Below, piece after piece: positions 38,453 through 51,600 of a stretch of 64,000 nt of DNA. The notes under the pieces were generated by a model. It searched no databases. It was not told the DNA's origin and worked only from the letters and a program-made list of their open reading frames with translations. Both the position numbers and the translations under genes were made by a program. Numbering within the stretch: position 1 is the stretch's first letter; every line of letters starts with the position of its first letter. Source of the stretch: Piper betle (lineage: Eukaryota > Streptophyta > Magnoliopsida > Piperales > Piperaceae); NCBI GenBank assembly GCA_033002965.1, contig JAURVB010012979.1, positions 98,475 through 162,474 on the forward strand, in the 5' to 3' direction.

Positions 38453-38792
38453 TTAAGTGGCTGCAAATCTAACCCCTAAACTTTGATATAACCCCAATTT
38501 ATAAAAGCCTTTGCATGAAAGAATTAGATCCAGGAGCAGTGCAACTGAGCAAAGCTTATAGCCTGGCCATACAACAGCAATCTCTCCGTTAGGGAGAGTT
38601 TTGCCGAAACCAACGCCTACAGGTCTGGGAGGCAACACCCTTTGCAGCGTTGTAAACTACCATCTTATAGAAACACAACAGATCGCCAGCATCAATCTCA
38701 TCCCCCCACATAAAACCCTCTTCTTCCTCATCTTCCCTTTTTTTTCCTTGGAGCTTCATAACCATGGCAGCTTTTCCTCCCCTTGGTCTCAT
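38453..38792 (-). CDS. Possible small gene, two overlapping frames
   Basis: A minus-strand frame from the ATG at 38792 encodes a basic then acidic start (MVMKLQGKKREDEEEEGFMW), then DLLCFYKMVVYNAAKG, and stops at 38589. An overlapping frame stops only at 38453 and reads PRPVGVGFGKTLPNGEIAVV, then a hydrophobic stretch. One base lost near the GGG at about 38640 would join them. That would fit the pattern of one-base breaks elsewhere in the window. No family is recognised and it may be chance. Confidence 0.25.
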
Positions 38793-39094
38793 GGGTTGTC
38801 CTCTTTTCGAGGATCATAGATTATTGTAATAGGTACGTCGTCATTGAAGCATCTTGGTCTCTATCATTCTCATCAATTATACTTCTATAAAACATCACAT
38901 CTCTTGTTGGTATTGTTATAAAACGTTGACATCTATTATTCTTGGTTTCATGGTTTAATTATATCGATATGGATTTCGTGTCATTACTTGATTGCTTTGG
39001 AAGAAAATTTCACAAAAAAATGTTCATGTATTAGTTCAACCCACGTTGATAAAGGTTTCCGGGAATCTTTCCGGCGAGGTAGACGGCGGCGAAA

Positions 39095-39622
39095 ATGAGC
39101 AGCGACGGCGGAGAGAAGACAGGCGCCGGGATCCGGCAAATCGTGCGGCTGAGGGAGGTGCTGCAGAAATGGCAGTCAATGACGATCACCAGCTCCAAGG
39201 ATGAGGGAATGACGCCGTCGCCGCCAGGGCTGTCGCCGGCCATTAGCCGGCGGCTGATGGACTCGTACGTCGTCAGCGAGTCCGACGAGGAGGGCTGCCA
39301 GAGCCCCAACTCTCCGCCGGACGTCCCCAAGGGGTACCTCGCCGTCTACGTCGGAGTGGAGCTCCGGCGGTTCGTGATCCCCACAAGCTACCTGACTCAT
39401 CCTGTCTTCACCATCTTGTTGGAGAAGGCGGAGGAGGAGTTCGGCTTCGGCCACGCCGGAGCTCTCACCCTCCCTTGCGAGACGGAGACCTTCAAATACC
39501 TCCTCCAAGCCATTGCCCACAACCACAAGCCTCCTCTTGGCCATGGCCACCACAATGGTAACCATTATATGATCTCTTCCTTTCTTGATTCAGCATTTAG
39601 CTTCATACATTGGCTGATCTAA
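39095..39622 (+). CDS. SAUR (small auxin-up RNA) family protein
   Basis: A single intronless frame of 175 residues, typical of SAUR genes, and GC-rich against its AT-rich surroundings. The N-terminal part is Ser/Pro-rich (RLREVLQKWQSMTITSS). The SAUR core begins VPKGYLAVYVGVELRRFVIP, followed by TSYLTHPVFTILLEKAEEEFG, LTLPCETETFKYLLQAIAH, then a short His-rich tail. SAURs promote or modulate cell expansion, in several cases by inhibiting PP2C.D phosphatases. The N-terminal extension makes it longer than the ~90-120-residue classical members. Which SAUR it is remains open. Confidence 0.92.
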   Translation: MSSDGGEKTGAGIRQIVRLREVLQKWQSMTITSSKDEGMTPSPPGLSPAISRRLMDSYVVSESDEEGCQSPNSPPDVPKGYLAVYVGVELRRFVIPTSYLTHPVFTILLEKAEEEFGFGHAGALTLPCETETFKYLLQAIAHNHKPPLGHGHHNGNHYMISSFLDSAFSFIHWLI

Positions 39623-40866
39623 CTCAACTTCCAACAATTATATTATTTAGAAATTTAAAATTTCTAGTGTCGATTTAGATGATTTCGAAGCATAGGAAGT
39701 AATTAGAGGTTTGCAGTAACAATATGATGAATTTGATCTCTTTGTTTGTTTTGGTGAAGAGTGCAATTCTGCAACCTTGGAGGAGTGACAATAACTGGGT
39801 ATTTGTATAGAGATGATGATCATATACCAGTTGATCATTGCTACCAAGTTTGTTTGGTAATCTGGTGGATTCATGGTGTTGTTGCTTGCAGTTCATCCCC
39901 TCCATGCCTTGTGAGCTCATCAAGGACAAACAAATTAATATATGGAAAATTTATGAGTTGAGTTTATATGAAAATCAATATGTATCTGATCAAATGTAGA
40001 ATGACTGGTGACATCTGATGCTTAATTTGAAGATCAGGATGTGTGTTAAAACAAACATAGTTTTTACTAAAAAGATTCTCTTAACCATGTGATGCCTTCA
40101 TTGTTTAAGAATACATACAGCTTTGTTTGTCTGCCATTTTCTATGATTCTCTTGATTAATTTGTTTTAGTTGACAAGAGAGACTCATTAATCAAGATTAT
40201 AAGGTGGAAGTAAAGGATTCTTCAACTACAACACACCAGAACTTCCTAATTAAACAAATATAATTAAAGAAACCTAGGTCGACTTCCCGGGCCGATAAAA
40301 AACCATAGAGACTTGTTTGTGGATTTCATGGTTGTGCACTTAGTCTCAACTAGGTAAGATATTGCACCATGCGCAACTTACGTTAGGGATGAGACTCTAA
40401 CTTCATAGACATTAATACATAGCTTAGTCATTGGATACCACTTACACTGGTTATAATTGTCCAATTAAACAAATTAAACAAAATTTAAATGACAATTATG
40501 GATTACAAACATTCAACCTATATTAATTTCTCTGGCTATTATCATTATAACCACTTCCCCAAAATCATCACTAACCACTAAGCTCTCTACTAACAACTCC
40601 CATTGAATAATAAAATATACTATTTTTTAATTAAAGATACATCTTAGAGACAATTTTAAAGATTTTGATTGATTAAATCTCTTAGTTTACATTGGAGTAT
40701 AATTTTATATATCCAAGACAAAACATTATAAGAAATTAAAATAAACATAATTTAAGATTCTTCACCCAAACTACTTGCTTGACAATGAATCAGGGAAAAT
40801 AGATTGCATGTATTATTATTTAGGGATATTCGGCTTCCAGATCATAATATAGAATTTTATATTTTT
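39623..40866. other. Intergenic spacer
   Basis: No gene supported. The open frame 39761-39961 (plus) and its minus-strand counterparts lack recognisable content, and part of this may be the SAUR 3'UTR. Confidence 0.35.
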
Positions 40867-41018
40867 TGTAACGACTTGGCCCAAAATAGAATATAATAGA
40901 CTAAATTACTTCTTTAAGAGTGGTTAACTAAATTAAAGATTTATAATTCATTTTCATTTATAAAAAAAATCTTACTCCACTAAATATTAAAGGTGAAACT
41001 ACTTTGAAAGATCTCACA
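40867..41018 (-). mobile_element. Solo LTR of the TRIM family (copy C)
   Basis: The 152-bp segment begins TGTAACGACTTGGCCCAAAA and ends AAGATCTCACA. It aligns along its whole length with the LTRs of the TRIM at 32.5-33.2 kb, sharing the ..TTTCTTTAA.., AAAGAT(C/T)T and TTTATAAA blocks. No second LTR or internal region is found next to it. The 5-bp flanks (TTTTT and ATATA) do not match, so no target-site duplication is visible. Confidence 0.65.
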
Positions 41019-43149
41019 ATATATTCACCGCAAAAAGGAGTCCAAAGCTTTGTAAAAAACACCAATTACTATTATATGACGCTCCATCTTAATCTCCTCC
41101 ATGCTCTCAAACGTCTCAAGCTGCCTCCTCCATCTTGGCCTTGCATAGACTAATGGTAGAATAAATTCCAAATATTAAGTCATAACTAATCACGAAAAAG
41201 ACCAATTACACATCAAACTAATTAAGAGCCTTCAGTCGAACATAGTCATAATCAAATTCATAAGCAAAGAGTAAATCATCTTAAAATAAACCACTAGTTT
41301 AAGTTCTTCAATGAGTAAGGGATGGATAGAGGGTACCTTATTCAACTCTCATTACCACAAAATATTAACTCCTAAACCCCTTTTCCAATGATATTAACCT
41401 CTACTACATGAACCCAAACTTGACCACACTATCCAAGCTTGACACAAATAAACCTCATTAACCCCAAAATGCTAAGCTTGACCAACCCTTGCACTTCTTG
41501 ATGCTCCACCTCTCAAGACAACTAACTAAATGCAAATATATATAGAAAAGGCTTAGCATCAGCAGTAAGAGTGGATGTATGAATATCAGCAACATGAAAA
41601 TTTGATCACTTAGGTGTATTGATCTAAATCACATAGGTGCATTTTTTTTGTCACTTAGACAAAATTACCCTCATCAACTAATCATTCATGTAATCCAATG
41701 ACTCATATCAAAGATTGCTGACACAAGAATATCCAAGGAGGCTACTAATACTAATTTTTCACATTCTGATATATATATATGCATGGACCAGAAATTTACC
41801 GTAGCAAATGCTATAACAAACTCATTCTAGCACTTATATGATTGGTATAAATTATAAGGGGTTACTTAATTATTTTAATTATTTTTTGAACACTATTAAT
41901 TTAGGTGATTCGTACCAATTAGTCAAGTGCTATAACGGGTTGATACAACAAATCGCTAACATATATAGGGCTAGTGTTTTAGAAGAGTTCTTGCCAGGAA
42001 CTAAGACAAGCAAGCGCATTAATTAATTATTTTGAACCTTTTTAAACCATATGCATCTTTCTTGTTGTAGGTGTTGTTTAGCTTATTTTTATTGTGGTTA
42101 GATGCCCTAATTAGTCCGTGATAACTTTTCAATATAATAAAGTTCATATCTATTTTAATAAGTCCAAACAGGGTTGAACAAACATTGTAGAAAATAGAAA
42201 GAAAATTGATATTTCTGACTGTATATGATCACTTCATTTTAAAATTATTGAAAAAAAACCGAATCGACCGAATGCTCACCTGGACCGAAGACATATCAAC
42301 TAATCATGGTATTCTTGACGACAAGAAGATCTAAAAAACACAGATATTCTTCAATTAAAAACCAGGAGCACATGAACGTCTACACCAAAACATTATCAGG
42401 TATGACACAGGACAGTCAAAACTCCGGCAATATCATTCTGGCCCATACTTTGAAGATATGTTCCACATTTGCTAGTTTGTTTCTTCTTCATTTTCAATCA
42501 TTTTCATCAAATGATAATATTTTGCTCAAGTTGTAACAAGTTCAATGCATGGGTTCCTATGTTTGATCTCCTTCAAAATGATTCATCACCAAACATATAT
42601 ATTCACTGCCCTTATCTCTTTGTTCAATGTGTTAGTTTCAGATGCTCTTTATCTGGATCTAAGTGAAGGAGACAGGATAGGCAGACCAGCTGATTTGAGA
42701 ACACGAGGGGGTCCTTTTGAGTTCGTAATACAAACAAACTCATCACATAGACTAGCGAGGAAGAGGGGCATGTGATATGTTTTTTTTTCTTGTTTACTAG
42801 ATGTGACTAATCATTGTAACCTACTAGTATATATTTTTATGGGTGTTTGAATTATAATTTTAAGTACTATATCAGATTTATAGCCGGTAATATTTGGTTC
42901 ATTCAAATCGAACTGGGTTTAACTAAATTTTAAAGTTGTAAATAAAATATTTTATTAAATATTAAAATGGATTTTATCATCAATATTTAATTAAATATAA
43001 GTTAAAATATCATGATTTTTTTTAAAAAAATCAATTTTTTTCAAAATTTTAAACTAAAAAATTGGGTATAAATTTAAATAATAAGAAGGCCAGAACCATA
43101 TTAGATAATTTGAAGACGATACTTAATACATGTATCGATTGATGATAAT
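41019..43149. other. AT-rich intergenic DNA
   Basis: No gene supported. Small plus-strand frames at 41838-42026, 42306-42536 and 42545-42775 lack known motifs. I cannot exclude relics. Confidence 0.35.
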
Positions 43150-43797
43150 TGTTGGGCCTAATGAACTCCTAAAAGGGCTCTCTTAATTCAAACTAAATTA
43201 AAAAAATAAGACTTTTTCATTAGCCTATATACAAGTCACAAATACTATTAACGACTAATGTAAAATTAACCCAACAATTCTCCTATTCACACATCACCAT
43301 CTAAATCACATCCCCTTTACACATGCTAGGTTCACATGTGGTCTACATATTATAGTGAAGTTTCAAGATGGAAACAGATATACTAAAAATGATTTCTCTT
43401 ATGCTAATGATATCATCTTCTTCAATTGATCCATTTTAGATATCCTACTTGATTATATATCATGATCTCATCGACTAGTATTTATAATACCTCAGGAGCT
43501 AATGAAACTATCTTAGTAAAATTTCGTTGTCTCAATTATAAACAAATAAAGATCCCTAGTACCATCCTCTATATTGAGATGTAACATCAAACCAACAATT
43601 TGATTCGAGATCTCCGAAAAAGAAGTTCACGACTTGTGGGCCTTCCTATTTTTCCTATATCTATGACTTCAATTGAACCCAGAAATGATACATCGGAAGA
43701 TGTGGTCCACATGTCCTCGTAGGAATAAGGTTTTTTTATTAGTTTATATACAAGTCGTCAACACCGTTCACGACTGATGTAAGATTAACCCAACAAT
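43150..43797. mobile_element. LTR-like element with short shared ends
   Basis: The left end, 43150-43276, starts TGTTGGGCC and ends ACCCAACA. A second copy of its last ~65 bp lies at about 43733-43797 (ATTAGTTTATATACAAGTC to GATTAACCCAACA). The internal ~450 bp has no coding frame. This looks like a small non-autonomous LTR element, or one LTR plus a truncated second, with TGTTGGG/CCCAACA termini. The primer site is not recognised. Confidence 0.4.
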
Positions 43798-44653
43798 AAG
43801 TTAGATGTTTAAAACTATAGTTAAAATAGAAAAGTTATATTTTAAATTTGTATAAGAGAATTATAACATATCTCCTCTTTGTATTGATTGATCAACCCAA
43901 GAAAATCATACAATGCATCTTACATGTTAAGAGTTCTAATAATACATTCATTGTTCATAGGGGACACAAAAATCCGGAGCCAACAAAGAAATAGTACCAA
44001 CACAAGAGGCCCCCATCTCCTTTGTGCACATGGGCGGTCCTCAATCTTTCCCTTTGCCCTACTATGGAAGATCGGAAAAGACCACTTACCCTTTGGTTCA
44101 ACTAAACCACCTTTCTTCTAATCTTACTCGGCACTCTTGTACATATTAATATATTCTCCTTTTTAATTCACATTTTTTTAACATCTGAACCTTGCATTGA
44201 GCATAAATTAAAAGGGATTTAGTGTTATTTTAGAAAACCCATTACTTACCTTAGTTTGTTGCCTTCAATCAATTCATGATTCGGCCATAGAAGAATATAT
44301 GGCAGCATTGAACTTAATATTACAGTGCAATTTATATATATGCATGGTTGATGGTTTATAGAAGGATGGAAGAATGTTTTGGAGTTGGTTGGATTACAAC
44401 GCAATACACATCAAGTGTTCTTAGTTTGATTACATTAAACACCTTAATTGTACGTTCAAGCTTTAGAAAATTATAATATTGTTGTTCTTATAACAAAATA
44501 AGTTAGATAGTCACCAACCCAATACAATGCTCGATCAAAGGTCAAATTCGGAGGAACATTAGCATAGGGATTTTAGTTTTTATCTATGATAATTTAAGGT
44601 GCAAGAAGCTGGCTAGCATGTTTTATATATGGGGAAGGATAAATTAATCATTG

Positions 44654-44714
<61 letters not shown>

Positions 44715-45078
44715 ATGCTATGGTTGTTCATGCACAGTCATTAACATGATCATGACATTGTTATATAAATGAAAAGTATAATGGAAAAGAATAGAGATAA
44801 CATACCCATGTCCTCCAAACAAATATATACATGAATAATAATTTATTGAAAGTACAACATTAATATGATCTAATAACAAATTCAATAACCTCTCATTTTG
44901 CTTCCCACATGAAAGCTAGCTCTACTCCCCCCAACCCAAAAAAAATTACAAATCTCTACATGATCTTCAACCAGCAAACAGGGACAATTAAAGCCAATTG
45001 CATAAACATATGTAACCTATTAATTCTCGGCCATGAATGTCTTGTAATATTAAGCATATTAATTAGCTAATTAGTACT
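43798..45078. other. AT-rich spacer with (AT)n microsatellite
   Basis: No gene is supported. An uninterrupted AT run of about 53 bp lies at about 44659-44711. The segment just before 45079 is probably the 3'UTR of the minus-strand SAUR. Confidence 0.4.
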
Positions 45079-45456
45079 CTAGTTTAACACAGCATAGAAT
45101 TGGAGCAGATCGTCGAGGGACTCCGGCAGGGGATCGGCATTGTCGAGCATCCAAAGGAGGTGGTCGAAGAGCACCACCTCGCAGCCGACCATCACAGCCC
45201 CGTCGTCACCGGAGGACTTGTGGAGGAGGTCCTTGAATAGGAGGTGGTCCACTAGGTGGGAGCTGACCACGTAACGCCGACGGGACTTGCCAACGTACAC
45301 GGCCTTTAGTCCCCGGGGAACGTCCTGGTCGACAACCGCGTCGACAACCGAGTCGGGGAAGTTATCAGCCGCAATGCTACTGGAACTAGTTCGTCCTAGC
45401 TTGCCGGCAGATTGCCACTTCTTCATCAGCTTTCCAAGCTTTCCGGCCTTGCCCAT
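45079..45456 (-). CDS. SAUR-family protein, short
   Basis: An intronless frame of 125 residues starting MGKAGKLGKLMKKWQSAGKL at 45456. A longer open frame continues upstream to 45558, but this M begins the family-like basic N-terminus. The core has VPRGLKAVYVGKSRRRYVVS, then LVDHLLFKDLLHKS, VGCEVVLFDHLLWMLDN, and ends DDLLQFYAVLN. It is GC-rich in an AT-rich setting, like the SAUR at 39 kb, which it faces across 5.5 kb. The core diverges from typical SAURs, so its exact subgroup is unclear. Confidence 0.85.
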   Translation of the reverse strand: MGKAGKLGKLMKKWQSAGKLGRTSSSSIAADNFPDSVVDAVVDQDVPRGLKAVYVGKSRRRYVVSSHLVDHLLFKDLLHKSSGDDGAVMVGCEVVLFDHLLWMLDNADPLPESLDDLLQFYAVLN

Positions 45457-45559
45457 CTTACACCGGATTGAGAACGAGTGTATGAAATATGCGAAGGAAG
45501 CTTCGTCGTTATATATACACAAAAAGAGGTCGGACATGGCGTCGGTCCCAGCGAGCAAG

Positions 45560-47938
45560 GTGGCCCTTGGGTATGGCTTTCAGTTATACTATATCTGCCT
45601 AGCCTTGACAGGAGAAATAGGGCTTGAATTATTCTTTATTTGCAAAATGCTATCGATTAAAATATTTTTTAAAAAAAGAGACTATTTGATATTGACATGG
45701 AAATAAATTTAACAACAAATTATATTTACCCGCGACAAATTCGAGGCGATAATAAGGAAACTAACAGGTAAAATGATAATGATTAAGAATTACAATGATT
45801 AGTAATTACAGTGTCGTTTCCATGTTTGTTGAATGTTTCTAAAATGAGTGATGATATCAAAAGATAACCCAAGTAGCATATCATCATTAATCAGAGTAGA
45901 GCGGTCACTAATTAATCCTCATTATGTTGGCTTAAGTTAGAAGGTGAGAAAACATGTCAATAAGACTTTGGTCACTTCCTTTGTCCTCCTCTCACCTAAT
46001 CATGTATTTACTTAATCATATTCATTAACCATATGCTAAAGTAAAGTGCAAAACAGGGCCATTATAGTTGGCTAATCACACTTACTAATTCATTTGTACT
46101 TAAAACTTATAAGATTATGAACTAATTTCTTGCATTTTTAGGCCTGGATCCTTAGCAGGGCCACATAATAAGGTGAATGTAGAAAATTAATTACAATAAA
46201 ATACTAATTTATTTATTTGCACTGGATCCTATCAGACCTTAGAAAATATAGATTGTCCTTGGATTAAAATCTTTAAGAAGAAATCCACATGCCATGTACT
46301 AGAATGAATTAAAATTTTTTCGTCTCTTATTTTTAGAAGACGACGATTAACAAAAACATAAGCAACTTTTAACAAAATTAATTAAAGCAATGACAAAGGA
46401 TATCACATGCTTTTCTCCACTCTTCCCAACCCAATTTCTGGAATTTGCTCACCAAATCAAGTGTTAAATCAAATAGGTTATTGCAGCAAACGGCAAACAT
46501 GAATACTCATGTCCTGCTCAACCTTGCATAGTAATAATCCAACAGGCAGATTATGAGGAATCTAATCTTGGGCAGGACCAATAGGATTGCTACAAGCACA
46601 AGAAATGAACAAAAAACAAAACATATATAGCTAAACATTGATGTTTGGAGGCATTGGGCAACCTCTAGGTGGCGGTAATTATCAAGCAGGTTGGGAGACA
46701 GTTTTTCAGTAAGCATGTGCTAATCAACATATTGAAGAAACTAGCTCTGTTGTCAATTTTCTTACTCATTTACCCATAAAAATGAAATAGTTTATTCCAA
46801 ACGGAAATAAGGTTCCAAATAAATGCTGCCCTCCCTGACAAAAACCATCTTCCATTATCCGGAATTTGAAATTAACAATGAACAAACAATAGCAGAAAAA
46901 TTCATCTTATGTTAATGAGAATATGAAAAAGTTCTTGCTAGACTTTTTTATGAGGTCCTACCAAGAACTCAGATAAACAGAAGGAAGCAAATTTATGATT
47001 TATTTTGTCCAAAGAAGAAGATTAATTACATCCCCCATCCTTCAATCTCTATTTTTATGGAAAGAGAAAGAGAGAGACTCTCAAAAGAAAGATGTACCTT
47101 CTGTCAGCTTATGAAATCCGGTTCTCCTCCCCAGGCAATAGAACTTCACCAATCACAACCTATGAAACTGCGACATGAAGAGGAATCTCTTGCTGCCTCA
47201 CAGGAAAATCTGCATGTAGGATTTCTATGGACAGTAGCATGTGCAATTGAATATCTTATACAGGCGGTGCCAGTGATTGAAGTGATACTGCATGATGCTT
47301 GATTTCATATGCCAAACAAATCTAATCCGATAAAATAATCCAACCCACAAATTTATCACCTGACTAGAACAACATCAGACCTTGTGGACCAACTCCTATC
47401 AAAAGATTTTCCTCATTCCCTGAAATATAAAACACCCAAGAATTTAAATATCACACAGATAAAAGGTTTAACAAAACATTGGAAGGGTTTCTTCCTCGAG
47501 TGTTGAAACCAAACACACAGCTGAAAGAGAGGAGTTACGTGGAAGGACAGATCATACCACAAGCGTACAAAAACATAAAAACCTGAACCATTTAGGATTT
47601 GTGGCCAAGGATGTGTTGCAGCTTGCTTGCCGAAAGAGAACTGATGGCTCTTAAAATATTCAATGCCACGTCTGAATCTAATCTGTTTGATAGAGCACAT
47701 GAATGAGTATTTTGGCCCAGTACAGCACCTCGGAACAGGATTGGGGATTTCAGATCTCCAGTTCACATGCAGCAACTCTTTATAATAAGTGACAAGTCCG
47801 GAAGACTTTGGCATTGATTTCTTTCTACTTTGTACGAGCAGATCAGCACCTGCGAATACCTACCTGCCAAATTTCTCAACCATGGAAAATGTAATATAAG
47901 TTGCAATAAAAACATACATCCAAACTCGTCTGCCTTTG
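45560..47938. other. Intergenic region, no confident gene
   Basis: Open frames at 46507-46716 (minus, with a hydrophobic CFVFCSFLVLVAILLVL stretch), 47057-47302 (plus) and 47413-47814 (minus, 133 codons) do not match any family I recognise. A GAGAGA-rich tract lies near 47061-47077. The 47-48.6 kb part may be the 3'UTR of the large minus-strand gene. I make no gene call here. Confidence 0.3.
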
Positions 47939-48144
47939 CTCACATCATTTACGTAGCAAGGAAAAGAATTTCTACCACATGAACAGCTTCCTAAAAAAGC
48001 ACAAAAAATTAATGGGTTAAATTTCACAACCCAACAAATGGCTCACATCATTTACATAGCAAGGAAAAGAATTCTACCACATGAACAGCTTCCTAAAAAG
48101 TACAAAAAATTAATTGAGTTAAATTTCACAACCCAACAAAAGTT
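47939..48144. repeat. 103-bp tandem duplication
   Basis: Two adjacent copies (47939-48041 and 48042-48144) share CTCACATCATTTAC(G/A)TAGCAAGG, CTACCACATGAACAGCTTCC and AAATTTCACAACCCAACAAA with few differences. It lies downstream of the stop of the hydrolase/CPBP gene, possibly in its 3' region. Confidence 0.8.
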
Positions 48145-48611
48145 GGTAAAGTTGTAAAAAAGACAAAAGTTGATAAAGAACTTTACCATGTACACGATGG
48201 GTTATATATACTAACTACAAAGCCCTGCAGCTGTAGCGTTTATAAAGTGGGATGCTCACAAAAAGGGTAGATGTAACAATTCAGTACACCTCACATATAC
48301 ATTTAAATTACAGCCTTTTCAACATTTTCAGCCAAAATTTTCAAATTCTAACTGGTTTTAGAACATGTGAAAGGGTATACAAACTAAATCAGAAAAACCT
48401 GTTGTTTCCAACTTCTTTGCGTGTGTGAGAGACACACTAAACCAGTGGGAAAGAACAAGTTCTCGCCAAACTAGTCCTCAGAGGAGAAAAGCTAGTACCA
48501 TTTTTGACCAAAGCATTTTTCCTTATCCCAATTGATCATGATTCATAAGCATCGTCTGCTCCACATTGCCAAGCAACATTTTTGGTACTTAACGTCTTCG
48601 CCAATGTCTTG

Positions 48612-51600
48612 CTAATTGTTTTTCTTGAAAAGCCCAGGTGGATGGCAAAGTACTGCTATCAAAGTGCAGAATGCCACGCCTATGGCTCCATCATATGGTT
48701 GCCATGGATATGTGCCGGTTGCCCAATGAGGAGCAGCAGGTAAGTAGAGTATGAAGCCACCAACTTTCATTACTGAAGTAGCAGCCCTTGCCCCTGAATG
48801 TAATCCAATTGGAAGAGCAAGATTACCTTGGCTTCGTTCCTTTACTCCAAATAAAGCCACCGATAGCAGTAACAGTCCTGGTATTCCAATGAAAGACCTG
48901 TATTGGACCACCATACAACAGTTAAGATTTTCATCCAATTGAAGATAGTTACCAACATCTTAACTCAATTCCAAAAGTTGTGATACTAAATTAATTTTAA
49001 ATAATATGTTAGATCAAATTGCAAGGATTAAAATGAATGCATTAGTCAAAATTTCATATAAGTTTATCTCTGTCTCCATTGTCCACCTGGAGCTCATAGA
49101 TACAAAGTGGCTAGTTTAACAAAGTGGCTAGTTGTTTACACACTGCTTTCTCGTTCATTTAACAACCAACTCAAGCCAAATATTCCAAGAAATCTGTCTT
49201 AGAAAACTCCACGAAGGAAGAACTGACCAACTGGATCCGACCAATTAAATAGGCCAGTATGTAACTGCTTAAAGATGCAATAACTAGGAGTGAAACAGAA
49301 AAGGCAATTACCTGTGAACAAGAGCAAAAGCAAAACTTGATATAATAATTGCTTGAATATAACCAAGATCTAGAGTTATTTCATCAGGAAGCCATGACCT
49401 AAACAATAGTTCTTCTACAGTTGATATACAGGTTGCCAGAGTAGTCCCTTTAAGGGCTAGGAACGTGATTCGCCCACAATATTTAACCCAAGAAAAAGTT
49501 CCTAGTGTTGATAAAGACCCTCCAGCAGGCCAACGAAAGCATGCAAAACCAAGTGCCAAGTTTACTGAATGAATTGCCATTACAAGTGCCACCCCTCCAA
49601 CCCAGCCCTTCAGATAATCACAAGGCTGCAACAAAAGATGCGTAAAAAAAAGTATTTTTAATCTTTAATCTTAACAGGCCAAAATAAACATCATGAGAAC
49701 TGAGTGACATCGATATCTTAAATAGCATACACATGCTGGTTAACATAACCTGAATTTAGAATTCACTATTTCAATTATTAGTGCTACAGAAATTCTCTAT
49801 ATCATAATACACTTCTAAAATCATGATAAATACGTAAATATCTCTCAAAAGGATGCCAAGAATCAGATGCAGAACAACTCGGGTTTTCTTTTCACTTCAT
49901 TTTTCATTTTCAAAATTTTGTCACATTTCAGCCAGGATCATGAGATGACAATGAGTGACCCAAAACAGAAAAAACAACTTTCATCCAAGCAGGGCCCTAT
50001 GACAATCACTGTTGGCTTGTAGCTAAATGTTGAGAACTGGCAGCAACTATGTTGCCTGATTTAATTAAATGAAATCTATAAAGTTATATGTGTTACCGTT
50101 GATGAACATGTCAAATTTAGTCCATACTGTTGAAGTGGATGTTCATATCCTCGCGTCCGTTTTCCCCATAATGCAACCAATATAATAACTGAGGCATATA
50201 GGCCAGCAACACAAGCATATTCAGCAATTCCCAAAGATTTATGGGCCATCCAATTCTGCACCAGCATTGGCAAAAGAGGGACAACTACAGGTGACCATAA
50301 AACAATCACCATACAACAGAACCCAAGCACCCTATAAAGTATAAACAAAAGATAGAACAAGTTACAACCCTACAAGAAACTTGTCAAAAATAAATGCCCT
50401 TGTCGGAAAAAGCTGAAAGTTGTATACAAGCTTTTCTGTAGCATATTCCCAAAAGTGATAAATAAAAACAAAAGAAGCAGAGGCAGCATAGTAAGAATCA
50501 TAATTTTACTTCAAAAACATTAAGAACTTTCGTATTTAATAAAGTATTTATATCAGAAACAGTAAAAAATAGTAAAATACATCTAAACCAACCTTAGTTC
50601 CACGACAAACAAGAGTAGCAAGATATCGTCAGCATCATTATTTTTATCCAATAATTTCACATTAGGAAAAAAAAAATTCACATTAGGAGACTACTAAAGC
50701 AGTAATTTGGCGTTTCTTGCATATAATTCTCTATTAACATAGTTCATAGATCATCTTATGTGCTACTTAGGGACTCGTGTAAGAGATGGTGAAATGAATG
50801 ATAAATATAGTAAGAAAAACTGCCCATATAACATAAGGAAGACTAAGAAATAAAAATATACCAACACTAGAACCTGTTATATCATCAAACACTACGGCTA
50901 CAACAAAACCAACCTCTGAAACAAGGGACGCTCAGCAATATGTAAGAACGAGATAAGTCTGTCCGTCAAACTCATGGCACCACGAATGCCACCCCAAAGT
51001 AAAGCAATTTTACCAATAAATTTTAGCATTCCACCCTTCTGAACCAAATCAGCCAGCATGTTGACCAACCTGTATAATGAAAAGCACCTATATTACTAAA
51101 ACGCATCCCCACTGAATAGATAAAACTAGATTGTAGCAATTAGTGAACATAAGAAAATACTTTTCTTCATCCACTTCACCATCACTCTTTGTAGGAACAA
51201 CAGGAGCTGCAACAGACAATGCCTTTTCCGCGAGGCTAGTCACTATATTATTCTGCTGACTGTCTAGTGATCCAGCATTGACATTCTCCTTCACAGATTC
51301 TTTACTATCCAAGATGGATGATGATAAACCTCCAGCATCCCTTGAGTCTCCAGAAAAACTTTTCACCTGTGAGTTTCATTCAAGAACTGTGATTTCTAGT
51401 CTAAATACATTGTGCACCAAAAAAAAGTATTCCTAAAGGAAAAGGATGTAACAATGCAGACAATCATAGATGCTACTTTTTCTACCTTCTGATGGGCCAG
51501 TAAAGCAGATGCACCAAGAGCGGCTGTAACAGCTCCGGCCATGACTTTTTCATTTGTCATAGATTTCGTTTCTTTGTTTTCTTCACTGACGGGGATTTCC

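Noticed and set aside
42545..42775. 76-residue plus-strand frame as a gene
   Set aside because: No family motif, AT-rich context and no splice partners.
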